Positions 43,026 to 54,372 of a stretch of DNA of 64,000 nt are shown one piece after another. The DNA is from Camellia lanceoleosa (taxonomy: Eukaryota; Streptophyta; Magnoliopsida; Ericales; Theaceae), in NCBI GenBank assembly GCA_025200525.1, contig CM045762.1, positions 85,812,717 through 85,876,716 of the forward strand. The letters are read 5' to 3'. Every line of letters starts with the position of its first letter. Positions within the stretch are counted from its first letter, which is position 1. The translations under genes and the position numbers were made by a program. The notes below the pieces were generated by a model. That model searched no databases. It worked only from the letters and a program-made list of their open reading frames with translations, and was not told where the DNA came from.

Positions 43026-43722
43026 ATGGATACAATAGTAATGTTCCTTAGAGATGGGAAATTGCCAGATGATCGCAAAGAAGCACACAAAACCAAATTG
43101 AAGACGGCTAGGTTTAGCCTGACAACAGAGGGACATCTCTACAAAATGTCTTTTACTGGTCCCCTTTTGAGATGTGTGCATCCCTCCCAAGTTGAAAACT
43201 TCTTGTATGAAATACATGAAGAAGTATGTGGAAGCCATGCTGGGAGCAGATCACTTGCTCATAGGACCATTACTAAGTGGTACTGGTGGCCCTACATGCA
43301 GAAAGATGCTGAAGCCTATGTCAGAAAGTACGAGAAGTGTCAAAGGTTCGCGCCTTTGATACATCAACTAGCAGCAAATTTAAACCCAGTGTCCAGCCCT
43401 TAGCCATTTGCCCAGTGGGGCATGGGCCTCATTGGACAACTACCACAAGCAACTGGACAAAGGAAGTTTCTGCTGGTAGCAGCTGACTATTTCACAAAGT
43501 GGGTAGAAACTGAACCCCTTGAAGATTCGGGACATTGAAGTGAAGAACTTCATATGGAAGAACATCATCACCAGGTTTGGGATCCCAAGGGCAATAATAG
43601 TAGACAATGGTACACAATTTAATCAAATGCTTCTGTGCAAAGTACAAAATCAAGAACTATTACTCCACTCTAAGTTTTCCTCAGAGTAATGGTCAGGCAA
43701 AAGCATCCAACAAGACTATCTT
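43026..43722 (+). pseudogene. Tat integrase, N-terminal and core part
   Basis: The HHCC zinc-binding region is HEEVCGSHAGSRSLAHRTI, then W, then CQRF with the paired Cys at KYEKCQRF (the second Cys of the usual CxxC is Phe-flanked). A stop lies at 43401-43403. The core shows the first Asp in FLLVAADYFTKWVE, then a frameshift near 43521, the second Asp in GIPRAIIVDNGTQF, and SNGQAKASNKTIF where the catalytic Glu should be (GQAE): AAA replaces GAA, giving Lys. The frame is then split by the solo LTR at 43723. Zinc-ligand loss, the missing Glu and the insertion make it inactive. Confidence 0.85.
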
Positions 43723-45193
43723 TGTCACGACCCAAACCCGGTACCCAAAGGCTCGGCGTCGTAACAAGATAAAAATAAAATAATTCAAATAATTTTGTAG
43801 TCGCAGCACAAGCGGATAAATTAATAAAATAATTGGGTACCAACTACTTATTTAAATGGAAACAAAACATAGTCATTTGAACTTTATTGTATTACAAGAG
43901 TTCAAAACAAAACAGACATAAATAAAAAAAGATTTAAAAAAAAACAACACAGCGATTTAATTTCCATCTTGATCCCGCTAAACCTCGTCACCTGAAAGGG
44001 TAACAGCTATAAGCACATAACAGAGTGAGAAATATTATACTGTGAGTATAGGGACACAAAATAGCCATGGATAGTTATTTAAGCTAAAATATTTACATAA
44101 TTTAAGTTGAATACATAAATAAATTAAGTGGCAGAAACGGAAATAAATCACTATAACCACGGTACAGAACAGGGGTCACTAAAGTGACAATCACTACAGG
44201 GGTCAATGGATCCATGACAAACAGGGGACCACAAAGTGGTCAAACATGGGCCTATGGTTATTTAAATCCCCCAAGGCATGGGACTTCCGTGGTGGTACTT
44301 ATAGAAAATAATTGTTTACAAGGTCATTGTCAAATAATCTCTAAAATTTAAAAAAACATATCCATGGGTTTTAATTTGAACAAATAGAGTTTAGGAAATA
44401 ATCCACATAATTGAAACATTAACCTAACCATCAAACATAATTTATATCAAATAAATTGTGGTAACTCAAAGCATTCGTAAAATATATTATAGTAACTCAA
44501 GGTATAATAAAACTCACCAAAAAAATTACTCCTAAATTATTCTGAGCTTGCTCCCGTTTCTAAGACTTTCTCTATAACCTGAACTCCTTACGTTTGCTTA
44601 ATTGCTTCAGATTTTGTTTGGTTTCATGCTACAACACACCAACTCCTATTTATACATGTCTTGAAGTGATGCCCAAGCAAAACAATATACATGTGGACAA
44701 TTCTTCCTCTTGCCACATGTTCTCTACTTCTCAAACTTTGTTGACACATGTTTCACTCCTTGTCTTTCTGTTCCAACTGTACAAATTTACCAAGGGCCAA
44801 GGCAGCCACGTTGCTTCTACTCCTACCACGTTTTGTTGGTATTTGAGGGGTGTAGCCACATGTCCTATATTAAGAGTCACCTAAATTAATTTGGCTTTAT
44901 GAAATTGTTATCACTCCTTTGGTGATTCATAATGATTCCTAAAATTACATATAATTATAAGTTAGGTTCACGTCTAAAAACCTCACTACCAAATTATAAA
45001 ACATCACTTACCACTTACTAAAATATTTAACGTGCGGTGTCTCACAATTTGTTTTCTTAACAATTTAATCGATTTAAATTTTGAATTTCCTAAATTTATT
45101 TATTTTATTATTATTATTATTATTTGATTGATTTATTTATTTTAGAGTTCCATTTATTGCAATTTTAAAAGAAAAAAATTTTCGGGTGCCACA
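43723..45193 (-). mobile_element. Solo LTR inserted in the integrase gene, TSD ATCTT
   Basis: 1471 bp from TGTCACGACCCAAACCC to TTTTCGGGTGCCACA, flanked by ATCTT at 43718-43722 and 45194-45198. Integrase coding resumes in register across it. On the minus strand it reads TGTGGCACCCGAAAA ... GGGTCGTGACA. A TATA box (TGTATAAATAGGAG) is at about 44643-44656, and CTTTCAGGTGACGAGG on the minus strand (about 43985-44000) matches the TTTTCAGGTG landmark of the LTRs at 1305-2586 and 59610-61967. No primer-binding site or internal region remains. Confidence 0.92.
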
Positions 45194-45700
45194 ATCTTGG
45201 ATGGGATCAAGAAGAGGTTGGAAGCGGCAAAGGGAAAATGGGTGGAAGAGTTGCCCAATGTACTCTGAGCATATCAGACTACGCCAAGAAGATCAACTGG
45301 GGAATCCCCATTTGCCATGGCTTATGGCACAGAAGCAGTTATCCCACTGGAAGTCGGCATCCTAGGGATCAGAACCCAAGAAGTAGAGAATAGAACTAAC
45401 GAGGTATTCCTAGCCCGAGATCTAGACCTACTTGAGGAGAAAAGGGAGAAAGCGGCAATTTGACTAGCGGCATACCAGCAACAACTTGCTAGGGCTTACA
45501 ATAAAAAGGTCAACCCAAGAGAGTTCAAAGTTGGGGACCTGGTACTAAGGAAAGTGGTCGGCAACAAGAAGGACCCTAGGAGGGCAAGTTAGGCCCAAAC
45601 TGGGAGGGGTCTTATAGAATCATCTCAGTCACCGGCAATGGGGCATATCAGCTTAAAAATAGTGAAGGCAAAGAGTTGTTGAGACCCTGGAACACTTGCA
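45194..45700 (+). pseudogene. Tat integrase, C-terminal part
   Basis: Continues with LDGIKKRLEAAKGKWVEELP, TGESPFAMAYGTEAVIPLEV, a stop, LAAYQQQLARAYNKKVNPRE, FKVGDLVLRKVVGNKK (the C-terminal SH3-like/GPY region), then further stops. The end, GGCAAAGAGTTGTTGAGACC, matches the point where the 17-24 kb copy resumes after its deletion. Confidence 0.85.
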
Positions 45701-45829
45701 ACTTAAAATTTTTTTATCATTAGATTTTTTGTTTTTTTAAATTTATGTCATTAGCCGAAGTAATAATAAAACAAATTTAGCCTGATTTTTTTAAAAGAAT
45801 ATGAAATTTGTGTGATAGGGCTGACCAGT

Positions 45830-46130
45830 CCTTTGGCGATATTTCCGATTGAAACATGACGAATAACTTAGACTTATTATATGACAGAGTTGAATTATAC
45901 TTGCATATAATAGAGTTGAACTAAGTTGGCGATGTTTCTGATTGAAACATGACGAATAACTTAGACTTATTATATGACAGAGTTAAATTATACTTGCATA
46001 TAATGGAGTTGAACTAAGTTGACAATGTTTTCTGATTGAAACATGACGAATAACTTAGACTTATTATATGGCAGAATTGAATTATACTTGCATATAATAG
46101 AGTTGAACTAAGTTGAATTGAAATTAGACT
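45830..46130. repeat. 93-bp tandem repeat, about three copies
   Basis: Units begin GACGAATAACTTAGACTTAT at 45858, 45951 and 46045 (the third step is 94 because of one extra T). They end with GATGTTTCTGATTGAAACAT. It lies between integrase and the antisense ORF, as the 57-bp repeat does in the sister copy, but the unit is unrelated by eye. Confidence 0.9.
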
Positions 46131-46920
46131 TGCTATGTTGGCAGAATTAAACGTGGAATGAAACTAAGGGCATTGTAGTTAGATTATTAGAGAAACCAAG
46201 GTTGAGAACCTCGGCTAGTCTTTGTTTGAATCTAACTTCGACGAAAGATTATACGTGCTTAATGTAAAAATAAGTGAAACTTAGGTTCACATAGGGAGCA
46301 GAGAGCTGGAGAATGATGAATGATCTTAAAAATTTGAAGTGCTTTGGGCTTGTTGAAATTTTTTGGAAACATTTGTAGGTTAAGAATTGGCTTAAAACTT
46401 GTTGAAATTTCAGAAAAACTTACAAGTTGCAGTTAAGCCGAGGTAATATTGAAAGAAGTACTCGGCATGCGTACTCGCCGAGATGGCCAACCAGGTTGCC
46501 AGGCTTGGAGAGGGTAGAAGGAAGAAGTCTTGATAGAAGATAGCATGTGAAAGTAAAAGAGAAATATTGAATAACACTATTTTGGTATTTTTAAGTGTTA
46601 CCTGAGAAAAACATTTAAGGTTCATATCCGAGGTATTGTATCCCGGAGTCATAATACAGCTAAGTTATACTTTGAAGAAATGCAAAAATATTCTAAGTAT
46701 GGAAGCAGGAAAGGCATGTAGGAAAGTAGTAAAGCATACAAACATACAACACTTGGAAGAAAAAATCAGACTTGCATTCAAAAGAAAAACTTGTCCATAG
46801 GCAAAAAGGCACTTTGGCCTGCAAAAAGATTACTTGTTCAATTGCAGAAGGGGCACTTCGGCCCAACTAAAAGCAAAAGACTGTTACAAAGAAAAATTAC
46901 AAAAGCTTAGAAAGACGATG
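46131..46920. other. Spacer before the antisense ORF
   Basis: Contains single degraded units resembling the sister copy's 57-bp repeat: CTTGTTGAAATTT.. ACAAGTTG.AGTTAAGCCGAGGTAAT around 46340-46450. The 57-bp unit was therefore present as one or two copies in the ancestor and was amplified only in the other element. No sense gene. Confidence 0.6.
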
Positions 46921-49316
46921 TTAAACAGACTGCTCTACATCGACGATTGGCTGTGTTTTGGCCTCAGCAGACAGTTGGGAGAGCTTCTCGGCAACCTTCT
47001 CGACCTCGATCTCAACGTCGATCTCTTGGAGAGTCTTGTCAAGGCCTTTCTCAGCACTTTCAACCTCAGCTTCAGACGCATTCTTGGGAACCTCGTCTTC
47101 ATCATCCCGAATCAAGTCAACGGCTTGCTCATTCAGAGTTGTGGACTTGGCCCCAGTAGCTTCAGTCTTTCCAGAATTGTCGACTTCAGCTTTCTCATCA
47201 TCCTCGGCCTCATCTTTGGATTGGATTGGAACGGGAGGGAATGGAACGACAAGTCGGCTCTCATCTCGAAGAGGTGAGTCCTCGTGGACAGCCAGTTCAT
47301 TCAGAGCAGCCATCCAACCAATGGTGTAACCCCTGTTGCATGCTTGTCTGACTTGCTTTTTCTACTCTTCGCGAACATCGGCTGCCCTCTCGGCATAGGC
47401 CTTCTTGTCTGCCTTTTTTATTTTGGCTGCATTTGCAGACAATGTTGTTTGGAGCTCAGTTTGGGCTTGGGCAACCTTGGCAACATTTTTCGCGGCCTCG
47501 GCCTTATCCTCGGCATTCTTTAGGGCTAGCTCAATAACCTTTGGCTAGTCAAGAAGGCCTCGGATACGGGCCTCGATTTTGTTCAAAGAGGACAATAGCT
47601 TGGCTGCCTCCTTGGTATTTTGGGTAAGCTCTTTTTTGAACACATCAGTCTTAACTACTAGGAAGTGATCCTGTTGGATAGTATACAAAGAGTGCAAAGG
47701 AAATTGGTTAAGTATGGAAACCAGAGTTGAAGTTAGAAATAAAGTTACAAGTATTAAGACTTACCAAGGCACAATGTTGCATCATCATTGTATAGCTTTC
47801 ATACTCCGAAAGCTCAGCCATCCGGTTGATGTCGGTTGGGAGTAGAACGGCGATGGAAATGGCGACACCGACCTCCAAACTGTCCAAAGCATTGTCCCTC
47901 GCAAGAAGAGGTCGGTCTCCGACTGTGACGGTTGGATTCCAAGGAGCGTCGGTGCGAAAACCGTAAGGATCAGAGGAGCCGCTCAACCTTGGCCTTTTTT
48001 ATTATGGAGGGTCAGATGCTTCAGCCTTGGCTGGCCTCTTGTTGGCCGAGGGAGTACTCTTTTCAGCCTCAGCCAATTTGGAGATTGGAACAGTGTCCTC
48101 AGAGTCGATTTGAGTCACTGTTGCCTTAGCTTTGGCTTTCTTCACCCTCTTTAGCTTGGCTTTGGGTTGGGATTGAGAGGGGGAGGATTGAACTATTCTG
48201 ACCCGAGCGTGTCGGCCAAAAGGTCAGAACGACTTGCTATGGCCCATCTCTCTTCTGCGATGGCGGCTCTGATGACTTTGGTGCCCAAGCAAATTGTTGG
48301 AAGTGTAGTAGGTGGGTTGGCTAGATCGTAAGTCGATACCTCAGTGTTTTGACATTTGCGGCTAAGAGTTCTGCCTGCAGGAGCAAAGAGTGGAGCACAG
48401 TGTCGGCATTGGCGTTGGGCTGGAGAAATCAGTTGAGGAGCAGACGTTGATGCAACCTCGGCTAGATCAGAAGATGAGGCTTGATCAGGCCTTGGTGAGG
48501 AAGCAACTATTGGAGTTGTAGCAGAGAGAAGAGTCCTGCTCCTCTTAGGAATGTCGGGAAATGTGGATTTGTAGGTTGGAATGTAGTTAAGTAGCAGAGG
48601 GGCCTTGCGCTGATCAACCGACAAGCCCAGCAGCCTTCTCAAGTCCTTGTTGGGAAAAAAGGACTAGCGAAAATCTTTTAAGGGTTGGAGGAGAGCTGCA
48701 AAGACAAAAATCATACATTAGAACATATAGAAAGAATAAAGTATTAAGTCTTAAACAGAAAAATTGACACTTGGTTCTTATCATCATCCTCTTTAAACAC
48801 CGATCAGCGCAGAGGATAGTGATGAAGGTCTTCGTCAGGTGCAAATTCCCAGTTGCCAGAGACGATGAAGTAATCATCTCCAGCACCTTTGTTGGAGTCT
48901 GGGAGGTCGACTATGAGTTTGTAGGCTGTGGATCTCGCCTTCATGTAATAGATATAGCCTTTTTCAAATTTCAGGCCACACATGGTGTAACAATATTAGA
49001 TGTTGGCTAGTGTTATCCTAGCATTTTCTCGGCTAGCTAAAGCAATTATACCGTTGATAACCCTATAGGAGTTAATAGCCAGTTGCATCAGGTTGAGTTT
49101 GTAGTAGTGAAGAATTTCTCGGAAGAGAATGTGTAGAGGGAACCTAAGTCCACATTCTATGAAAGCAACTACGGGAAAAGGCTTGGAGTCCCTATTAGAC
49201 ATGACGGAGTCCTCCTCCCTTGCCAGCCTAAGATGAACATTGGCAGGGATGGAAAACTCTCGACGGAAATACTCTATTTTTTTAGGGGTATCTACCCTTT
49301 ATCTAAACATTTCCAT
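46921..49316 (-). pseudogene. Antisense additional ORF of the Tat element, two introns, several stops
   Basis: Same protein as 20791-23117. From about 49316: RREFSIPANVHLRLAREEDS, FPVVAFIECGLRFPLHILF, LNLMQLAINSYRVINGIIAL, then GAGDDYFIVSGNWEFAPDED. Intron 1 ends at CTTTGCAG (48702-48695), and intron 2 runs 47764-47671 (GTAAGT to CAACAG). A Ser/Pro-rich middle with RTLLSATTPIVASSP, the ARITLANI-stop-YCYTM break near 49001, a helical segment (KELTQNTKEAAKLLSSLNK), and acidic C-terminus EDSPLRDESRLVVPFPPVP to SQLSAEAKTQPIVDVEQSV, stop at about 46921. Length of about 700 residues spliced. Conservation of the reading frame and intron sites in both copies, despite stops, argues for past function. 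Function unknown. Confidence 0.8.
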
Positions 49317-50507
49317 GATGTCGGCTAAAGAAGGTGCAAGGTTTGGGAAAGAATGAGTGGAATAAGTATGAATACCTCGGCTAAAACCCTAAACTGGCAG
49401 CTTCTAGGGTTTTTTCTGATCTAAGGAAGGATTTGGTTCAGTTTTTGTTCAGGTATGTGATCTCTATCAAAACCCAAAGCCTAAATCTATATGGAAACAG
49501 AGAATCAATGGCAAGAATCTAAAAACAAGACAAAGAGAAATAGAAAAGAAAACATGATTCAGACTCAAGAAATTCAAGAACACTAAGTGAGTGTGTGCAG
49601 ATACGCAAAAACTCAGAACAATGGTAAAGTTCTTAAAGTCTCAAGTGCATGAACAGTTCATATGTACAGACCCAACAACAGATTGAAAAAGAACTAAGTC
49701 GCAAACAGGCACGTTTGGCACCCAAATGATAAAATTCAAAACACAAGCAAAGATTTAAGAACGTGAACAGATTCACAATGGCAGCAAACAACGTATAAGC
49801 ATGCGACAGAGTTTGAAATAAACCAAAGACTGAAAAGGGGAAAACAATGGCTTACCGAAGAAGAATGACATCGGATAAATATCGCCGGAGTTAGACAACA
49901 AGAGTGGTCGCAAACGAACAATGAAAAGTTCGCCGAAGGAGGTGATCGAAGCGGTTGCAAAAAGCTTGAAGAAACAGCAATGGAGCATGGGGATTTGTTA
50001 GAGAGAGAAAAACTTGAACGCAAAGGGAAAGCAAGAATGTAAAGTGAAGAGACGGAGAGAGAGGAAGATGTCTTGTTAAAATACGAAAAGGCGGCAAAGC
50101 CACAATGAATGTGCCTTGGACGATGTGCCTGTCAGGTGGCGCGCACAGAAGCAACGCGACCTAATAGCGCGTGTCAGGTACGAATCAATGAGAAAAGGAC
50201 GCGTGGTGGAAACGGTTGAGAAAACCGTACGTGACAGCTCATGCGCAGATCGAACTCTTGGAATTCTTGATTTAATAAAGCAAGAACCTCGGCTAGAGGA
50301 ACGGTCCTGATTAAGGAACTTCAAGAACTTGGTTCTTGGTTCTTGGTCATTAACAAAAGTGGACTGTAGAGTCTTGGTTATGTCAAGCCGACGTGTGATG
50401 ACCCCAGTCATGAAGGATGGAGTAAATCTTAGCCGACATGCTATGTAGATAAACGATGTAGGTTCCATCACCTCTGAATGTTGAGGTAATAGAACCTAAG
50501 GGGCAGT
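49317..50507. other. Region between antisense ORF and 3' LTR
   Basis: No sense coding. Expected promoter/leader of the antisense ORF. It aligns in general layout with 23118-24133 and ends in the polypurine tract AACCTAAGGGGCAGT. Confidence 0.55.
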
Positions 50508-51056
50508 TGTGGGGACATATTTTGTGAATGACAACACGTGGCCAAGGTGGCACCGGAGTGTCAGCCGAGGTGCCACGTGTATTGGTCATGTTGTCGAGGT
50601 TACCTCGGATAAGCCGAGGTTATCTGCGGAGATACCGGAGTCCAAAATGAGCGGAAAAGGGACAAGAGTCCTAGAATGAGAGAGGACCTCATTTTGGATA
50701 AAGATAAAACTCTTAGGAAATTTATCTCTATCTAGTTGAGAGTCCTAGATAAGCATTAACCTAGAGTCCATTGAAGTTAGGCTTCTACGGGGATCAGGTT
50801 AGTGTTGGTTATAAAAGTAAGGCACTCTCATGAGTCTAAGGTATGCTTTTTGTATTCTAGCTTGTGAGTTAAGCACTATTTGCTATCTTTAAGAGATAAA
50901 CTGAGTACTGACTTGATTGTAGGAGTGCCCTCGGGTGGACGAACCACCGTCGGAGTTTTATCTTTCTGTGACAGGTTGTTCGGGCATAATCTATTCTGTC
51001 TGTACTCTCCAGCTGAGTTCCTGTGTTGGCAGTGTGATCGGAAATCAGCACTCATA
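50508..51056 (+). repeat. 3' LTR of the 38-51 kb Tat element
   Basis: 549 bp, starts TGTGGGGACATATTTTG, ends AGCACTCATA (decayed from CCCACA). CACGTG at about 50534 and CCACGTGT at about 50571 are both intact. Confidence 0.9.
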
Positions 51057-51168
51057 ATATCCAATATATGGAAATGAATTAGAGCCTTAAATTCCAATAA
51101 CAAACCTTAGCGCACGCGAAGAAAACAAAAACAAAGTACGCAGAGTAGAATATGGTATATATATATAT

Positions 51169-52101
51169 GGAAAATTATGCTAACGGTTCCTGTAATTTGA
51201 GATTTATGTCACTTTGTTTCTTCATCTTTTAATTGTGATATATTTAATCTTGAATTTTAAATATCGTTTCAAATAAGGATAATTGAAGACACTGTTGCTC
51301 CATTTTAAAGGCAAAATAATCAATTTGATAAAATACAAACTAATTTGACAAAAATAAATTATTTCTAACCATCAAAAATAAAATTATATAAAAATGATAA
51401 ATCTTTAACATTTTTATTTTTTTTATTTTTACCAAATTAATTTTTAGTATGTGTTTAGATGATAATTATGTAATGGGTGATTGTTTTGTTGATATTTTTT
51501 GATGGTTATCATGTAATAAATGATTATATTTGTTGTTAATAAATATTTTTTAATGGTTATCATGTAATAGTTATTAAGTTTCTAATGTGCAATCGATATG
51601 TTTAATATATAAATTATTTTTAATTTTGGATTTTTTGATTTAATATTGATATCAAAATTGTCGTCATATTCGACTTTTGAAAAAATAGAAACTAATTTAA
51701 CAAAAACAAATATCAAAAAAAATTATTTTTAAAAATTATACTCTCCCAAAAGGTAAAATTGTATTAAAAAAAAAATATGTGTTTTTGATTTTTTTTCACT
51801 AATTATATAAAAATTGATTCTAAAAAGTAAACAAAACATAACTTTATAATCAAGAAAGTTTTAGCATTATTCATTAAAAAAAAATGTCATTACACTTCAA
51901 ACAACATACAAGTTAACCAACATAAAATAAATTGTATGACTACTTTACTCTTGAAATTGACCGTTTGCAAATGAAATATCTTTGATTGTCCTTGTTTGGA
52001 ACAATATTCAAAATTCAGGATCAAATGTATCATAGTTAAAAAGTTATGGACCAAAATGACACAAAACTCAAACTATAGGGACTGTTAGTGTAATTTGTCT
52101 C
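51169..52101. mobile_element. MULE-type MITE with about 50-bp inverted ends
   Basis: Left GGAAAATTATGCTAACGGTT and right reversed GAGACAAATTACACTAACAG, continuing as CCTGTAATTTGAG and CCTATAGTTTGAG, then TGTCACTTTG and TGTCATTTTG. ATATATATA flanks both sides and could be a 9-bp TSD, but microsatellite sequence makes this uncertain. The 0.93-kb interior is AT-rich, without coding. Confidence 0.75.
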
Positions 52102-52266
52102 ATATATATACACACTATTAATAAAAGAAACACCTTAGTTGGTTTTCTGAAACCATCCTCCACTTTAATGTCAAGTGTCCAATTTGTCATTAAAAAAAAA
52201 ATAAATAAATAAATAAATAAAATCCTTACACTTGAATAAACACAATATATATATATATATATATTT
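52102..52266. repeat. Microsatellites (AAAT)n and (TA)n
   Basis: (ATAA)n at about 52198-52222 and (AT)n at about 52243-52263, in otherwise unremarkable DNA. Confidence 0.8.
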
Positions 52267-52560
52267 TTTTATCGGCAAAAAAGAAACTTTATTGATGGAA
52301 TAAACAAGTATAAAGTATAAAGCAAATTACATCAATAAAGAAAAGGAGAGTGCAAAATCATCTCAACGAGCTAAATCATCCCAACTAGGTTGGTATCAAA
52401 AAGCTCATCCTATCATTTGCTAGCACCCCCAGAGTTAATGAGAGACCAACCAACAAACAATCAGCCATTCATCTAGGACAGACCAACCCACACCATACCC
52501 CAACACAATTAATCAGCCATCCTCCCATTTACTAGCACCTAAGCATAACCTACCATTAAT
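52267..52560 (-). mobile_element. Possible LINE 3' end on the minus strand
   Basis: Read on the minus strand it ends AATAAAGTTTCTTTTTTGCC then GATAAAAAAA, which I know as a common 3' terminus of plant LINE/L1 elements. No RT or RNase H coding is left and no target duplication was pinned down. Confidence 0.4.
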
Positions 52561-53030
52561 ATATATAATAAATGTTCTATTTTATTTTTACTTATATAAA
52601 TTATATACACATTATAAATACTAACCGCTAATTAATATATATATATATATATATATGGTCATGAAAACTCACCCTATATAATATATTTTCTGGTTCTCTT
52701 GCTATTTATTTTTTACCATACAAAATACTTTTAGCCACTTCAGTGCATCAGTTTGCCCCCTCTTATACTTTCTCAATTATCCCTTCTTTTTTATTCTTTT
52801 CCTTTTCTACTTCTTGTCGTCGTTTTCTGGCCTTTCCCCTCTGAAATTTGAAGTTCAACCCATTTAAAATTCCTCCATCTTTTGTTTAACTTGTAGCTCT
52901 GGCTAGACACAAAGCAGAATAATTTCGAATAATATAGAAGTAACTTAAGACAGAGTATTGACAAGTAGAAAGAAATCAACTTGAAATCTACAAAAAAAAA
53001 ATAGTACTTTTTTTATAAAAAAAAAAAGTG
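52561..53030. other. AT-rich intergenic DNA, no gene seen
   Basis: (AT)n near 52640-52656, T-rich tract 52785-52820, two A-runs near 52992-53027. Confidence 0.5.
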
Positions 53031-53175
53031 TAATGTTAAGAATTCTAAATATTTTATTAAAATTTTTATTAAATATCTCACGTGGGACTGACATAGAACT
53101 TACATGGTGTGAGTATCACACCCATATAAGCTATTTAATAAAAATATTAATAAAATATTTAAAATTCCTAACATT
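53031..53175. mobile_element. Palindromic MITE related to the one at 24796
   Basis: Left TAATGTTAAGAATTCTAAAT, right reversed AAATGTTAGGAATTTTAAAT, both continuing ATTTTATTAA, with a central CTCACGTGGG. The pattern (AATGnTA.GGA.T) matches 24796-24953. TSD not resolved. Confidence 0.6.
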
Positions 53176-53231
53176 TTAAGCTGATTATCCTAATTTTTTT
53201 TGACAATAGAGCACCATTCCATGGATAGACA

Positions 53232-53820
53232 CAGGGGTGCAACTTGGGCGGGCTCAACCCGAACAACCCGAGCCTAGCCCGATTTTTTTTAGGGCTTTGA
53301 CAAAATATTTCTAAATTTGGTACGGGTTTGGACAAAAATTCAGAAATCCGAATTAAATTTGGACGAGCTTAGGCAAAGACGTCAAACAATCCGAGCAATC
53401 CAAAGCCCGAATTATACATATATAGATATATAAAAATATTAAATATACATTAAATTATTGGCCATTACATGATATTAAAGTAATTTATATTTAAATCATA
53501 TTGAATATATATTATATATACAAATAACATAAAATCTTACTTTTTTTCCTTTTATTTTCACTCATAAATTGTAAGGACTACTATAGTGACATCTCTCTTA
53601 CATTATATAAATTATTTGTTTGAATGGTATTAATGATTTTCTATTAAAAAAATAAAAATAAAAAAAACTGAAATTCATTTACATTTTGGGCAATTCGGGT
53701 AATTCGAGCTTGGGCAGACAACCTCGAGTTATAATTCGGATTTCGACAGATTCCAGCACAATTTGAATTGAGCTTGGATAACCTCACAACCCGATCGAAT
53801 CTGCCCGAATTGCCCCCCTA
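53232..53820. mobile_element. Non-autonomous hAT element, exact 8-bp TSD GATAGACA
   Basis: 589 bp. Left end CAGGGGTGCAACTTGGGCGG, right end reversed TAGGGGGGCAATTCGGGCAG. Exact 8-bp duplications GATAGACA at 53224-53231 and 53821-53828. CAGGGG-type ends plus 8-bp TSD are the signature of hAT. Repeated CCCGA/TCGGG words near both ends extend the inverted repeats. No transposase. Confidence 0.92.
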
Positions 53821-53923
53821 GATAGACATTAGAACTTAATGGCATCATAAGCAATATCCAGAACTCAACTCTTTAACAGCACCGGAAGATTCAAAATAGG
53901 GGTGAAGACAGACATTTTTTGAA

Positions 53924-54372
53924 GAGCATTGCTAGGGAGCTCGAAAGCCCCCTCCCCCGAATCCCCCGAATTCCTTTTTTTTTTTTTTTTTTTTTTCCAG
54001 CAGAAGAAGGAAGAAGAAGAAGCAGGAGGAGGGAGGAGGAGGAGTGGACTAGAGGGGGCCATACCAGTGGGAGGAGGCGGAGGCGGGGCTGGAGGCGACG
54101 GCGGTGGTGCTGCGACAATTGGGGCAGCGGCCGAGAATTGGGCCGGGCGGCGACGGGCGCGGAACCCGGCGAACCACATCTCTTCTCTCTCTCTCTCTCT
54201 CTTTCTCTCTTTCTCTCTTCTCTTTCTCTCCCTCTCCCTCTCCCTCTCTTGTTCAGCTCCGAAAATGGAAGAAGAAGAAGGAAAAAAAAAAAAAAACTAA
54301 TGCCCAAAACGACGTCGTTTTGGATATTAAGGGGATTCGGGGAAAGGAAATTCGAACTCTCAAGTTTTATTC
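53924..54372 (-). mobile_element. GC-rich MULE-like element with captured gene 5' end (Pack-MULE-like)
   Basis: TTTTTTGAA lies at 53915-53923 and 54373-54381 (9 bp). Ends are similar as inverted repeats: GGGAGCTCGAAAGCC and CCCCGAATCCCC on the left; on the right, reversed, GAGAGTTCGAATTTCC and CCCCGAATCCCC. The interior is strongly GC-rich, unlike its surroundings. On the minus strand it reads like a plant gene start: AAAACGACGTCGTTTT (54305-54321), a long GA-rich leader, then ATG at 54177-54179 opening MWFAGFRARRRPAQFSAAAP and Pro/Ser runs. I do not recognise the source gene. Confidence 0.55.
54177..54252. repeat. CT-rich (GA)n microsatellite
   Basis: TC/CT repeats with T interruptions; on the minus strand it is a GA-rich leader directly before an ATG. 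Confidence 0.85.

Larger units (their letters stand above)
38198..51056 (+). mobile_element. Full-length Tat-lineage Ty3/gypsy retrotransposon, degraded, with nested solo LTR
   Basis: LTRs 38198-38744 and 50508-51056 with target duplication ATATT/ATATC (one mismatch). The order is PBS, gag, protease, RT, RNase H, a second RNase H, integrase (interrupted by a solo LTR at 43723-45193), 93-bp tandem repeat, antisense ORF with two introns, polypurine tract, LTR. Two RNase H domains and the antisense ORF are marks of the Tat lineage. Each gene carries stops, so this copy cannot move by its own proteins. The first bases of the 5' LTR are decayed (TTTTGAGACAT versus TGTGGGGACAT). Confidence 0.9.
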
